From: Mesorhizobium sp.
GTDB lineage: Bacteria > Pseudomonadota > Alphaproteobacteria > Rhizobiales > Rhizobiaceae
Length of the DNA stretch: 46,356 nucleotides
Reading direction: 5' to 3'
NCBI GenBank assembly: GCA_004020875.1
Contig: SAPZ01000036.1
Span: forward strand, 1-46,356
A model generated the notes under the pieces. It saw only the letters and a list, made by a program, of their open reading frames with translations. It was not told where the DNA came from and searched no databases. Both the position numbers and the translations under genes were made by a program. Below are positions 33,053 through 41,797 of the stretch, in pieces. Position 1 is the first letter of the stretch, and each line of letters begins with the position of its first letter.

Positions 33053-33884
33053 TCAGATATCTCAAGTGCCAGCCATCTCGCCGGTTTCGATCAAAGAACG
33101 GACCGGGTCGATCAACACGGCGGAGATCATCTCGGTCCTGAAAGGTGAGCTCACCGCTCTGCACATCAAGCAAGCTTTCAGCACCGAAGTAGCCGAGGAG
33201 ATCACTACGAACTTTATTGGAAGCTCCGGTCTCAGAGAGCGTAAAGATGGTGTGCCCGGACAATATGTCGGCGCATCTCACTACAAGAAGGATGCAGCCA
33301 CATATTTCGCAGACGCCGAAAACGCGCGGCCGTACGTCGATGCCCTTTTTAAGAATTTGGTTGACCCGGTTCGAGCAGTATTCGGGGCGTTGAAGCGAGA
33401 GCTTCACAACCAGGGCATCGAATTGCGGCTGGCCCGTTCCGAACACGGCCAGGCCAATGTTTGTCGCGCTCTCAGTTGGTCAGGCAGTGGCACGTTTTCC
33501 TTGGATCCCCACGACGATGTCGCTCAAGTCTTACGTGCTGGCGATGATTACGAGCTTTCTGCGGTGGCGCACAATACGGTCGCAGCGCTCAACCTCTATC
33601 CCAGCATGCCCGAGAACGGGGGCAATCTGAGGCTCTGGAGCCATAAGCCGACAGTTGCGGACCGAAAGTCGCAGGGTGTGGAGACCACTGGATATCCCTA
33701 TTCGGCAGCCTATCTTGAGGCCGTCCCGTGCCGCGAGTTCCAGCTCAAGGCCGGGGATATCGCCCTAATCGATGGCGGCTTCGTTCACGGGGTTACCGGT
33801 CAATCAGGCGACGGAAAGCGTCGCCTGGTGCTGAATTGCTTTTTCGGATTTGCCCGGCCTGATCTTGTTCTCTGGTGGACCTGA
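33045..33884 (+). CDS. 2-oxoglutarate/Fe(II)-dependent oxygenase
   Basis: A 279-residue oxygenase. The iron triad is likely H156 and D158 (LDPHDDVAQV) with H248 (GGFVHGVTG), and R259 or R260 (GDGKRRLVLN) should bind 2-oxoglutarate. The N-terminal 80 residues are not typical of small hydroxylases. CAGGAGC lies inside the aminotransferase gene and precedes the ATG at 33045, giving an eight-base overlap and probable coupling. By analogy with other aminotransferase/hydroxylase pairs it may hydroxylate the diamino acid made by the previous enzyme; this is inference. Confidence 0.82.
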   Translation: MPSQISQVPAISPVSIKERTGSINTAEIISVLKGELTALHIKQAFSTEVAEEITTNFIGSSGLRERKDGVPGQYVGASHYKKDAATYFADAENARPYVDALFKNLVDPVRAVFGALKRELHNQGIELRLARSEHGQANVCRALSWSGSGTFSLDPHDDVAQVLRAGDDYELSAVAHNTVAALNLYPSMPENGGNLRLWSHKPTVADRKSQGVETTGYPYSAAYLEAVPCREFQLKAGDIALIDGGFVHGVTGQSGDGKRRLVLNCFFGFARPDLVLWWT

Positions 33885-33917
33885 AGTTGGACGTCGCACC
33901 GTAGACCGTTGATCAGC

Positions 33918-34058
33918 ATGGTCGACGAGGCACATCTCGACGAATTGCGCCAGCTGCGGCTGGTGCGGGCGCTGGCGGTGGGCATCCAAGAGAACTGGCT
34001 TGAAGCGATCCGTCTGCGCGAGCTCAAGAAGGAGAGCCTGAGGGCATTGGCCGCCTGA
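33918..34058 (+). CDS. small hypothetical protein, 46 residues
   Basis: Open frame MVDEAHLDELRQLRLVRALA and on to a C terminus rich in Leu, Arg, Lys and Glu (LKKESLRALAA). It should form one long amphipathic helix. It starts 33 bases after the oxygenase gene and is followed directly by a strong hairpin at 34070-34109. No clear ribosome site is seen. I do not recognise the family; it may be the tail of a lost gene. Confidence 0.35.
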   Translation: MVDEAHLDELRQLRLVRALAVGIQENWLEAIRLRELKKESLRALAA

Positions 34059-34069
34059 GCACCGCCCGT

Positions 34070-34109
34070 GTGTCCGCCGCTCCGCTAGACGCGGCTGCGC
34101 GGCGGACAC
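34070..34109 (+). terminator. strong hairpin after the oxygenase operon
   Basis: GTGTCCGCCGC (34070-34080) and GCGGCGGACAC (34099-34109) form a perfect 11-bp GC-rich stem with an 18-base loop. No T-run follows. It may be a terminator or the end of a lost mobile element. Confidence 0.5.
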
Positions 34110-34857
34110 TCAACGTCACCACTGAATGCCACGCCATTTTAGCAGAACTTGACGCACACAACTCACCAGGCGACGCCGCATCGCAGACTGCAGGGCGCTC
34201 CAGATGGTTGAGCCGGAATCTTCTCGTCCATCACGCGCGCCACCTCCTGTTGACCGGTGCGCGAGGCTGATCTCAGATTTTGCAGCCGCCGATGGGCCGA
34301 GGACTCCACGACATAACGCTCGTCTACGCCAACCTCGTCGAGGTTCAGGCGCACTCTCAGCTTTGCCGCATCAGGAGCGTCTCTTCGGCCAGCGCCTGCC
34401 ATGGTGGCATCTGCGCGGTCTTCGCATCGTACGGTTTGAGATCGAACTGATATGGTGTGCGCTGGCGCAGCATGAACCCCTCCGATGGCGCGTGGTCGGC
34501 CCTGGTGCTGTGCCCCGAATCCTATTCGGCCGTTCCGTCCTGCAGCAAGTCACCAAGACCCCAAAGTACTGGGCAGTTGCGCCACGCGGTTCAGACCGCG
34601 CCCGCAGCGGAAAACCTCCCGGTCAGCCTTCTCGATCACCTCATGAATGTGAACACAACCCCGGCCCGAGGATGCGATGGACGAAAACTCGCGTTCCCCA
34701 GGTCCGTGGGCGTTGTCTCATCGTGTTGTTCAAGACTGCGAGGCCGCATTCGTGGGTCGACTATGAGACCCGGCAGCCCTAACGGGATTATTGGCGCAAT
34801 CCGCTTCGTCGCAATTTGGGTTGGGGGCTCAGCGGCCTTACAGAAAAGACCGAGACT
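34110..34857. other. region without recognised genes
   Basis: A minus-strand frame (34163-34402) reads LNLDEVGVDERYVVESSAHR and a plus-strand frame covers 34204-34782, but neither resembles a known family or has good start signals. It is probably decayed mobile DNA. Confidence 0.4.
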
Positions 34858-35124
34858 CTAATCGTCGCCGGACGACACTTCGGCGGCGCTCACCGCTTCC
34901 TCCAGTTCGATGATCCCGAGGCTTACCGCCTTCATAGCAGCGACCGTTCTGCTGCCCGTGTCCAATTTCCGCATTACGTTTTTTATATGAAAATTCACAG
35001 TGTTTTCGGACCTGTTAAGTATTCGGCCTATCTCCCACGACGATTTCCCTCTGGCTGCCCAGAGTATGCACTCTATTTCCTTTTCGGAAAGGACGGGCAC
35101 TTCTTCGAGTTGGGGGCGTTCCAT
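34858..35124 (-). CDS. HTH-only LuxR-type protein
   Basis: An 88-residue protein consisting of a GerE-type HTH alone: LSEKEIECILWAARGKSSWEIGRILNRSENTVNFHIKNVMRKL. It is very similar to the HTH of the full-length LuxR at 28297 (EIECIDLVSQGKSSWEIGTIL). It has no ligand-binding domain, and the upstream 100 bases on that strand contain none either. GGAGAAGGA lies directly before the ATG, so it appears to be expressed as a short protein and not only as a leftover. It could bind the same sites without a signal or compete with the full-length regulator. Confidence 0.8.
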   Translation of the reverse strand: MERPQLEEVPVLSEKEIECILWAARGKSSWEIGRILNRSENTVNFHIKNVMRKLDTGSRTVAAMKAVSLGIIELEEAVSAAEVSSGDD

Positions 35125-35829
35125 AATTCCTTCTCCGCAACCGTTTGCACCGAATATTGCGAGCGGCGCACAAAGCTGCGGCTAAGGCTCGGCGCGCCGT
35201 CCTTGGCAGGTCGGCGTTAAAGCTTTAGCACGGAGTTTCCCCTCGGTGAGTTATCGGAACGTAAAATTATATTGAGCTTTATATTGCACAACTTCAAAAT
35301 GGTGAAACATCTTAGATTCTTGGTAGTTGTGAATGGGATTACCGAAAGTCTGTCCGACGCAGTTGATAAGGTGGGCTTGGCTCTGGCCCGCCCGCCAACC
35401 CGACGGGAGGACGAACATCTCCCGGGCAATCCTTTCGACTTGCATTGGGAAAATCAACCTCGCTTCCGGTCCTCGTCGCTTGAATCGGCGGTCCCCGCGG
35501 TCGCGTGTATGTCGCGTCCGAGGCCTTCTTGGAACCTGCCGGATGCCACATGCCAATGGACAACGCGGTGTCGACCGGCAGCTACGCAGGGCCAACAGCG
35601 TTGCCGGAATGGCGGCAGCTCAAACGGTTAGCGTAGCGAGAGTGTCACATAGTGCCACCGAACCTGTCGCCAACCCGAGCCCAACTCCAGAGAGTTTGCA
35701 ACTTGGTCGTTGATAGCCGCTCAGGCGCTGAGGCTCACGCGTGTTAGAGGCTCTCGAATATGTAGTATTTGGAAATCTCCATTCACCGGGCCGAGGAGAC
35801 GTTCATACGGCATCTGTTTCCGGCTCAGA
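35125..35829. other. region without recognised genes, AT-rich in part
   Basis: The stretch 35240-35330 is much richer in A and T than its surroundings and may hold promoters. Frames on both strands match no family I know. Confidence 0.4.
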
Positions 35830-36582
35830 TCAGTCTGGCGATACGGTCCATGATCGAGAGTCGGCTCTCGCCACAGTATTCTCAACGGGCGCCTGCACTG
35901 ATGAGGCATGAACCGTCTTCAACAGTTCGTCTCGCGTCAGCCAAACGAGCCAATCGTCGTCATCTATCCCGTGCGCGGGCAAGTGCAGGACTGATCCGTG
36001 TGGCTCCTGATGTAGATACCCATACTGATCGACAACGCCTTTTTGGACGTGCCAATCGGCAACCAGCGCATAGATGAAGTCCGGCGACCATTTAGCCCAG
36101 GCTAGTCCAAATGCAATGCGACCGATAAAGGTAGAGAGACCGCGGCCTCTGAAGTCCTCGCGCAACCAGATGTCGCCATGATAGGCGACCAGCCCAGTCA
36201 TGGCGCGGCCAGTGGGCGCATCGCAGCGAGACGAGGAACCAGACCCGGCTATGAAGGTAGGATCCGCGAACCAGGCTCTCAACGACCCAAGGTGCTCAGC
36301 AACGTCTGTGTTGGATAGATGATATAGACGCATCGCTTGTACATGCGCTACTCTTCCATCCTGATCACGCCCGACGATCCAAAAGGCCTTTCCAGGCGGA
36401 AGATAAGAACAGTCTGGACGGAAGCTTGGATACGTCGGTGACTTCCCGGGAAGTCTGCTGGTGATCCCAACGTACTCTTCAAAATCTTCGCCCATGGTAA
36501 TGTGAAGGCCCATCTTGCGCCCCAACTCGTCTGCCGCACAGATGCACCTCGCAAGCTCTAGGGTCGTGACGTTGCTCTGCAT
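35830..36582 (-). CDS. GNAT-like acyltransferase
   Basis: A 250-residue protein. WLREDFRGRGLSTFIGRIAF matches the acyl-CoA-binding motif A (RxxGxG/A) of GNAT N-acyltransferases, preceded by a beta strand (TGLVAYHGDI) and followed by FIYALVADWHVQKG. The N-terminal 120 residues (GKAFWIVGRDQDGRVAHVQA and around) look like a second, diverged half. It has about 60 extra residues at the C terminus after the expected fold. Start ATG at 36582; the ribosome site is weak. It could acylate an amine made by the neighbouring enzymes. The substrate is unknown. Confidence 0.65.
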   Translation of the reverse strand: MQSNVTTLELARCICAADELGRKMGLHITMGEDFEEYVGITSRLPGKSPTYPSFRPDCSYLPPGKAFWIVGRDQDGRVAHVQAMRLYHLSNTDVAEHLGSLRAWFADPTFIAGSGSSSRCDAPTGRAMTGLVAYHGDIWLREDFRGRGLSTFIGRIAFGLAWAKWSPDFIYALVADWHVQKGVVDQYGYLHQEPHGSVLHLPAHGIDDDDWLVWLTRDELLKTVHASSVQAPVENTVARADSRSWTVSPD

Positions 36583-37228
36583 GCCGATGCACCCTTAAGT
36601 GCGCTGAACACTCCGTGGCTTATAGAGCTTGCGGGAGAGCACTGATACTACGGCATCTAGTAGTTGACGCGTCCGCTTATAGGCGGGAATGACTTTTAGC
36701 ATGAGGAACAGCAAGCGCACGGAACATAGGATATCCTTCGGGATCGTCGCTCGTCCGAGCGCCACGCCGTAGAGGCGGGCCGCACACGGTCTCGCCAGGG
36801 GTGGCGTAACGTGCCGGCGCGAGCTGGAAGATGATCGGCCAGGTCGCATCGGTGGGATGACTGCAAGATAGCGGCTAAACTTGACGAAATTGCTGCGTCG
36901 TAGGCAACAGTTGCGGAGCCGCTGCGTTCTTGTTGTGCGTCGGCGTTGAGGCTCGGCCTTCGGCAATTTCCGTATCTGAGGAGTTTAATTCAAATTACCA
37001 TCTCTCAGAAAGGAACCACGTGACTCGCCCATCACGCGGCCATCTCGACATTCATTCCGCTTGTCATCCTAGCTGATTCTCGGCCTCTTACCAACTACTA
37101 GGGTGTAGTGTGGTTTTCCTACGGCACCATCACGTATTTAGCTGCCTGACGAGTGATCCTCTGCTGGGGGAGCCTAATAGTGCCCGTTATCCCTCGTCTG
37201 AGCATCATGTGGATAGTGGGAGGCTTGT
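36583..37228. other. region without recognised genes
   Basis: A minus-strand frame (36595-36966) reads RLYGVALGRATIPKDILCSV near its end and has a hydrophobic stretch, but I cannot assign it and it has no good start. No sigma-54 or NifA element was found before the GMC gene; GGGAGG at 37217-37222 is that gene's ribosome site. Confidence 0.4.
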
Positions 37229-38926
37229 GTGGTTTTCGATTATATCGTGATCGGTGGCGGTTCCTCTGGATCCGTCGTGGCGAGCAGGCTCTCCAGCGAT
37301 GGACATCGCGTACTGCTCATCGAAGCCGGTCCTGATACGCCCCCGAATGCCGTCCCTGATGACATCTTGGAAGGCAATCCAACACGTGCTTACTTCAATC
37401 CTGATTATCAATGGCCTTTACTCGACGCGACCGCAGTCCGGGATGGCCGCAAGCCCATTCATTACGAGCAGGCCCGGGTGATGGGCGGCGGCTCCAGCAT
37501 CAATGCTCAGGTGGCCAACCGCGGTGGTCCCGAAGACTACAATGACTGGGTCTCGAACGGTGCAGCGGGCTGGAGCTGGGAGGAGGTTCTACCCTACTTC
37601 CGTCGGCTCGAATGCGATCTGGATTTCGGCGGCGAATTTCACGGCAAGGCTGGTCCGCTGCCGATAAGACGGGTGCGGCGATCAGACTGGTCCGGCTTTA
37701 TCCGAGCGGTATCGAGAGCGTATGAACAGGAGGGTCTTCATTTCAGGCCGGACTTCAATGGTGAATTTGGTGACGGATACTCGGTTGTTCCCTTGACCAA
37801 TCGAAACGGGCATCGCGTTTCCGCTGCGATGGCCTACTTGTCCGAGAGCGTCCGCTCCCGACGCAATTTGACAATCTTGCCCGAAACGACGGTTGTGCGG
37901 CTGGCCTTTTCAGGCCGCGCCATTACGGGGGTCGAGACGGAAAACAACTTCGGCCAGCAGTCGTATCTCGCTTCAAACGTGATCCTCTGCGCCGGAGCTA
38001 TCCACTCCCCCACCATATTGATGCGCTCAGGGGTCGGTCCGGCTGAACAACTGACAAATCTCGGCATTCCGGTTGTAGCAGATGTAAGAGGTGTGGGCCA
38101 GAACCTTCAAGAACATCCAGGGATCGCCGTTTCTGCGTATTTGAAACCGAGCGATCGCATGGCGCCCAACGTGAGCGGCCACATCCAGATGCACGCCCGT
38201 TACTCGTCGGGCTACAATGGGTGCCCGTCGACGGACATGGCAATATCGGGGGTTGCCAAGTCGGCCTGGCACCCGCTGGGCAAGCGCCTCGGCTCCCTCT
38301 ATTTGTGGGTCAACCGAGCTTACTCGACAGGGACGATCGTGCTCAAGGATCGCTCTCATACCGTAGAGCCGCAGGTAGATTTCAACTGGTTGAGCGACAA
38401 GCGGGACGCCGATCGACTGAAGCACGGATTCTGTTTCATGGCCCGCCTACTGAAGCAGGATTCCCTGTCGGCGGTCGCGCTTGACCCGTTTCCCTCAGCT
38501 TGGAATGCACGAGCGAAGCAGGTCAGCAAGGTCAATTGCGTTAATTACGGGCTCACCTCGGTGCTTGCTTTGCTTATGGACAGTTCTCCACGCTTGCGCC
38601 GCGCCCTCATTAGCCATGTCATAACCGATGGTCATAGCATTTCAGATCTGATCAAAAACGAGGAGCATCTCGACCGATTTGTCCGACAGAATGTGACCGG
38701 CAACTGGCATCCGACTTCGAGCTGCAAGATAGGGCAAGCCTCCGACCCTGCTGCGGTGACTGATCCGTCGGGTCGGGTTCGGGGCGTTTCGGGCTTGAGG
38801 ATTGCCGATGCTTCGGTGATGCCGTTCTGCCCCCGCGCCAATACAAACATTCCAACGATCATGGTGGCTGAGAAGATGGCTGACGCAATTTTAAAAGAAG
38901 ACCGGAAATCATCAACAAAAAGGTGA
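37229..38926 (+). CDS. GMC-family FAD-dependent oxidoreductase
   Basis: A 565-residue flavoprotein of the glucose-methanol-choline family. The FAD motif DYIVIGGGSSGSVVASRLS is at the N terminus. ARVMGGGSSINAQVANRGGP is the first GMC signature and CAGAIHSPTILMRSGVGP the second. The catalytic histidine is in GNWHPTSSCKIG, followed by NTNIPTIMVAEKMADAIL. Such enzymes oxidise an alcohol to an aldehyde with O2 or another acceptor. The start is a GTG behind GGGAGG. An aldehyde dehydrogenase gene lies downstream, so the two could act in series on one alcohol; this is inference. Confidence 0.92.
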   Translation: MVFDYIVIGGGSSGSVVASRLSSDGHRVLLIEAGPDTPPNAVPDDILEGNPTRAYFNPDYQWPLLDATAVRDGRKPIHYEQARVMGGGSSINAQVANRGGPEDYNDWVSNGAAGWSWEEVLPYFRRLECDLDFGGEFHGKAGPLPIRRVRRSDWSGFIRAVSRAYEQEGLHFRPDFNGEFGDGYSVVPLTNRNGHRVSAAMAYLSESVRSRRNLTILPETTVVRLAFSGRAITGVETENNFGQQSYLASNVILCAGAIHSPTILMRSGVGPAEQLTNLGIPVVADVRGVGQNLQEHPGIAVSAYLKPSDRMAPNVSGHIQMHARYSSGYNGCPSTDMAISGVAKSAWHPLGKRLGSLYLWVNRAYSTGTIVLKDRSHTVEPQVDFNWLSDKRDADRLKHGFCFMARLLKQDSLSAVALDPFPSAWNARAKQVSKVNCVNYGLTSVLALLMDSSPRLRRALISHVITDGHSISDLIKNEEHLDRFVRQNVTGNWHPTSSCKIGQASDPAAVTDPSGRVRGVSGLRIADASVMPFCPRANTNIPTIMVAEKMADAILKEDRKSSTKR

Positions 38927-39479
38927 TCAAAAAACTTCTTGTGGCCGGATTCGTTTTTCGCCAAGCGATCGAGGTTTATGAGCTGTAAATGCCAGACAAT
39001 TCCCGAAGAGGTAGAACTCGCCGTTTGCTTTCACTCACACAAGTTTGGCAATTCCGTCCCTATCAAAATGCATACTGATGCTTGCTGTTGCGCAATGCCA
39101 ACGCACTGGAACGTGGCGGTCATTCGCCTGTATCAACATCGCAAGGCCATACGGGCTGGGTGTACGCCGTCCACACCCAGGCCAGCGTGAAATTTGGGCA
39201 GATCTCGCGCACATCATCGAACAGGCTTTCGCATTTGCAGGAAAGTGCTCATCGTCCCTTCTTGAACTCGATGGGGGTCACAAACCTCGCCTGCTACGGA
39301 TGTTTAAGAACCGTTAAATCCAATTGTACAGTAATTTCGCATATTCTTAATATATTTTGTGTTGCGCCTGTGGGTAATCTATAGGATATTCGCTGCGACA
39401 GAGAATAGATCTGTGTATTTAAGACAAGCTTTTGGCTTAAGTAGCCCCACAGGGGCACAGCACCGACGGAGGAGCGACC
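38927..39479. other. upstream region of the IPNS-like oxygenase gene
   Basis: No gene is recognised. The last 160 bases are AT-rich and contain an imperfect dyad at 39419-39440 (left half TTAAGACAA, right half TTGGCTTAA). TGTGTATTTAAGACA resembles a NifA site but has nine bases between TGT and ACA. Confidence 0.45.
39419..39440. promoter_or_regulatory. candidate operator dyad before the IPNS-like gene
   Basis: The half-sites TTAAGACAA and TTGGCTTAA are reverse complements in eight of nine positions, around a GCTT centre. The size and symmetry would fit a LuxR-type box. It lies 40 bases before the start codon. No second copy was found near the other genes, so this is weak. Confidence 0.3.
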
Positions 39480-40412
39480 ATGACTACGCTACCGCAAATC
39501 TCATTGGCGAAACTGTCATCCGATGCAACGCGATGTGAAGAGCAACAGCGATTATGCACGGCCTGCGAGGAGTACGGGTTCTTCTACCTTGTCGAGCACG
39601 GAATCCCGAAAGAACAGATTACAGAAGCGATCGACGCTTCCCGGCGCTTCTTCGCGTTGCCCCTGGCTACGAAGGAACGCTATGGTCACGCCTTTCAAAA
39701 CGTCCACCCCACCACCGCGCGTGGATACAGTCCGTTGCACGGTGAAATGCTGCATCCCGAGGCCGGGCCGGACCCAAAGGAAATGTTCGACCTCGGTATC
39801 GAGAATGAAAGCGACCGGCGTCCATTTGCCGGACTCACACGCCTTCCGGACGACGCCTTAGCTCCAGGTTTCGCGCGGAGCCTCCTAGCTTTGCAGGCCA
39901 CCGTGCTTAATGGCGTCGTCCCGCAGCTCGGGAACGCGCTGGCCGACCTGCTCGATATGGAAAAAGGCTGGTTCCAACGCCATTTCAGCCCGCCGACGGT
40001 TCTGCAACGCGTGATCCGATATCCGTCTACCGGTGGCGCGGCCGCTAAGCATACCGACAATGGTTTTTTCACGCTGCTGCTGCAGGAGGAACTCCCCACG
40101 CGATCCTTGCAGGTGTGGTTCCACGGGCGTTGGATACCGGCGCCGAGCCTCCCCGATAGTCTCGTTGTCAATCTGGGCGACATGCTTCAGGTGTTGAGCG
40201 ATAACCGGTTCAAGAGTACGCCGCATCAGGTCGTGCACAGTGGTCCGGCCGAACGAATTTCCCTGCCCTTCTTTATCTATCCCGACATCGATGCTCGCCT
40301 GGCTTCGCGGCAAGGCAATCACACCTTTGGTGTCGCGGAGATGATGCTGCGAAACTACGAGTCAATATGGGAAAAGGGGAATGGGGCCGGGCGCGCGCGT
40401 GAGTTGCAGTAG
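39480..40412 (+). CDS. isopenicillin-N-synthase-like 2-oxoglutarate/Fe(II) oxygenase
   Basis: A 310-residue oxygenase. The N-terminal DIOX_N domain reads EEYGFFYLVEHGIPKEQI. The iron ligands are H191 and D193 (AKHTDNGFFTLLLQ) and H249 (KSTPHQVVHSG), with R259 in AERISLPFF binding 2-oxoglutarate. This is the plant-type/IPNS superfamily; most members are 2-oxoglutarate-dependent hydroxylases, not true isopenicillin N synthases. CGGAGGAG precedes the ATG. It is the second Fe(II) oxygenase of the region. The substrate is unknown. Confidence 0.9.
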   Translation: MTTLPQISLAKLSSDATRCEEQQRLCTACEEYGFFYLVEHGIPKEQITEAIDASRRFFALPLATKERYGHAFQNVHPTTARGYSPLHGEMLHPEAGPDPKEMFDLGIENESDRRPFAGLTRLPDDALAPGFARSLLALQATVLNGVVPQLGNALADLLDMEKGWFQRHFSPPTVLQRVIRYPSTGGAAAKHTDNGFFTLLLQEELPTRSLQVWFHGRWIPAPSLPDSLVVNLGDMLQVLSDNRFKSTPHQVVHSGPAERISLPFFIYPDIDARLASRQGNHTFGVAEMMLRNYESIWEKGNGAGRARELQ

Positions 40413-40947
40413 GTGTTCGGCTTTATGAAGCGGGAGCAAACTGCGGCGACGATGTAGCACACCCTGACGTGAGCCCTAGAAGAACTCTCTGAGTGCCGCC
40501 GTCGCGTAACGCGGCGGCCTCTAGGCCCTTGGAATGAGGCACGCTGGGACTGCCAAATTGTTTAGATTGCGCCGAACGAGATCCTAGCGCTGCGCTGAGG
40601 CGAGGATTTCTGACGCGGAAACGATTAATCTGGATGCAAGGAAATAATTACAACCAAAGGGAGTGTTTGTCTGGGTCGAGCCGTGCCCGCACGAGCACTC
40701 GCGAACGCTCCGGTTAATATCTTTGTCAAACCGTCTGAACTCCAGCTTGGCCTCTGGAACTACTTCGCTACCGGAAGGCCTCTTTTCCAAGGGGGTCATC
40801 TGTCAGGCATTGCTCGCTCGCCACGGACGGAAGCCATTTTTTGTGGTCCTCGTCTTTGCAGCGCTAGTCTCGCCTGACCAGGTCAACTTCAAGGCCGATG
40901 AGGCGCATTCGAGATCCTGGCAACCTTCAAGGAAATGAGAAAAGCCA
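40413..40947. other. region without recognised genes
   Basis: A plus-strand frame reads VNIFVKPSELQLGLWNYFAT around 40720, but I cannot assign it. AAGGAAATGAG at 40929-40939 is the likely ribosome site of the following gene. Confidence 0.35.
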
Positions 40948-41363
40948 ATGTGCGCGAGGCATGATTTCAACAACGCATTAGAAGTAACTCAGAATTGGAT
41001 CAGCGATCTGATGTGGAGACTTCGCTGGCATGATCGCGAGCGGGTCTACCAAGCTCTGATTCCGACGCTGCACGCTCTGCGCGACTGCCTGGATCGCGAC
41101 CACGCCGTTTACATGGGCGCACGGTTGCCAGCTTTGCTTCGCGGCTTCTACTACGAGGGTTGGAATCCCGGCCGGCGCGCCAACGCCAGAAACCGGAATT
41201 CATTTCTCGAACGGATCCACGTCGGCGTCCAGCGAGACCCGGCGGTCGATCCGGAGTGGTTGCCCGCTTAGTGCTGGCCCAATTTGTCGACCGTTTGTCC
41301 AGAGCAGAGGTCAAGCGTGCCAAGGCTGCCACTCCAAGAGTGCTGCAAAACCTTTGGCCCTGA
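40948..41363 (+). pseudogene. DUF2267 protein gene with a frameshift
   Basis: The first frame gives 107 residues with DUF2267 words (NWISDLMWRLRWHDRERVYQ, LPALLRGFYYEGWNPG, SFLERIHVGV). It stops at 41269-41271, but the next frame continues as LAQFVDRLSRAEVKRAKAAT and VLQNLWP, the usual end of this family. A small insertion or deletion near 41200-41260 would join them. Family members are small helical proteins of unknown function. Confidence 0.72.
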
Positions 41364-41797
41364 GACAGGCGTCTGCCCACGAGCGCCCGCTGTCCGCGTG
41401 GCACTTGGTTCCTTAACGCTGGCCTTGGTTTGGGCAGGGATTGAGTTTGGCCCGGAGGTGTAGGGGGCGGGCCGCAAGGTTGGAACTCGTCGCGGGCATC
41501 CCCCGATCCTAGTAATGCCCCGATCAAGCTCCAGAATGCGTTTGAGTGTGATTCAACAAAAATGACCGAATGAGCCGAAGCTGTCGATCGCCCTGGCCGA
41601 GTTCGTGCCACAGCAATCAACCGATCGGCTGGCCGTGCGAGTCGTCCACTAATCCGCCGGCGCCTGGTTGCTGACGAGCATGCAGGAAAGCCGCCGAGCG
41701 GCTCCCGCCACCAAGGTCGACGCGTAGCAGCGGTGCTGAGTGGACAAACTGGTTGAGCCCTTTGGAAGGATCAGCCTATGTGACGAAAGGCAAAGCA
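41364..41797. other. region without recognised genes
   Basis: No family recognised on either strand. GAAAGG at 41785-41790 precedes the ATG of the aldehyde dehydrogenase gene. Confidence 0.4.

Noticed and set aside
35217..35640. A luxI-type signal synthase next to the HTH-only LuxR gene
   Set aside because: I looked for the conserved Arg, Trp, Asp and Glu pattern of AHL synthases on both strands and did not find it.
39409..39427. TGTGTATTTAAGACA as a NifA site before the IPNS-like gene
   Set aside because: The spacing between TGT and ACA is nine, not ten, bases, and there is no sigma-54 element at a suitable distance.
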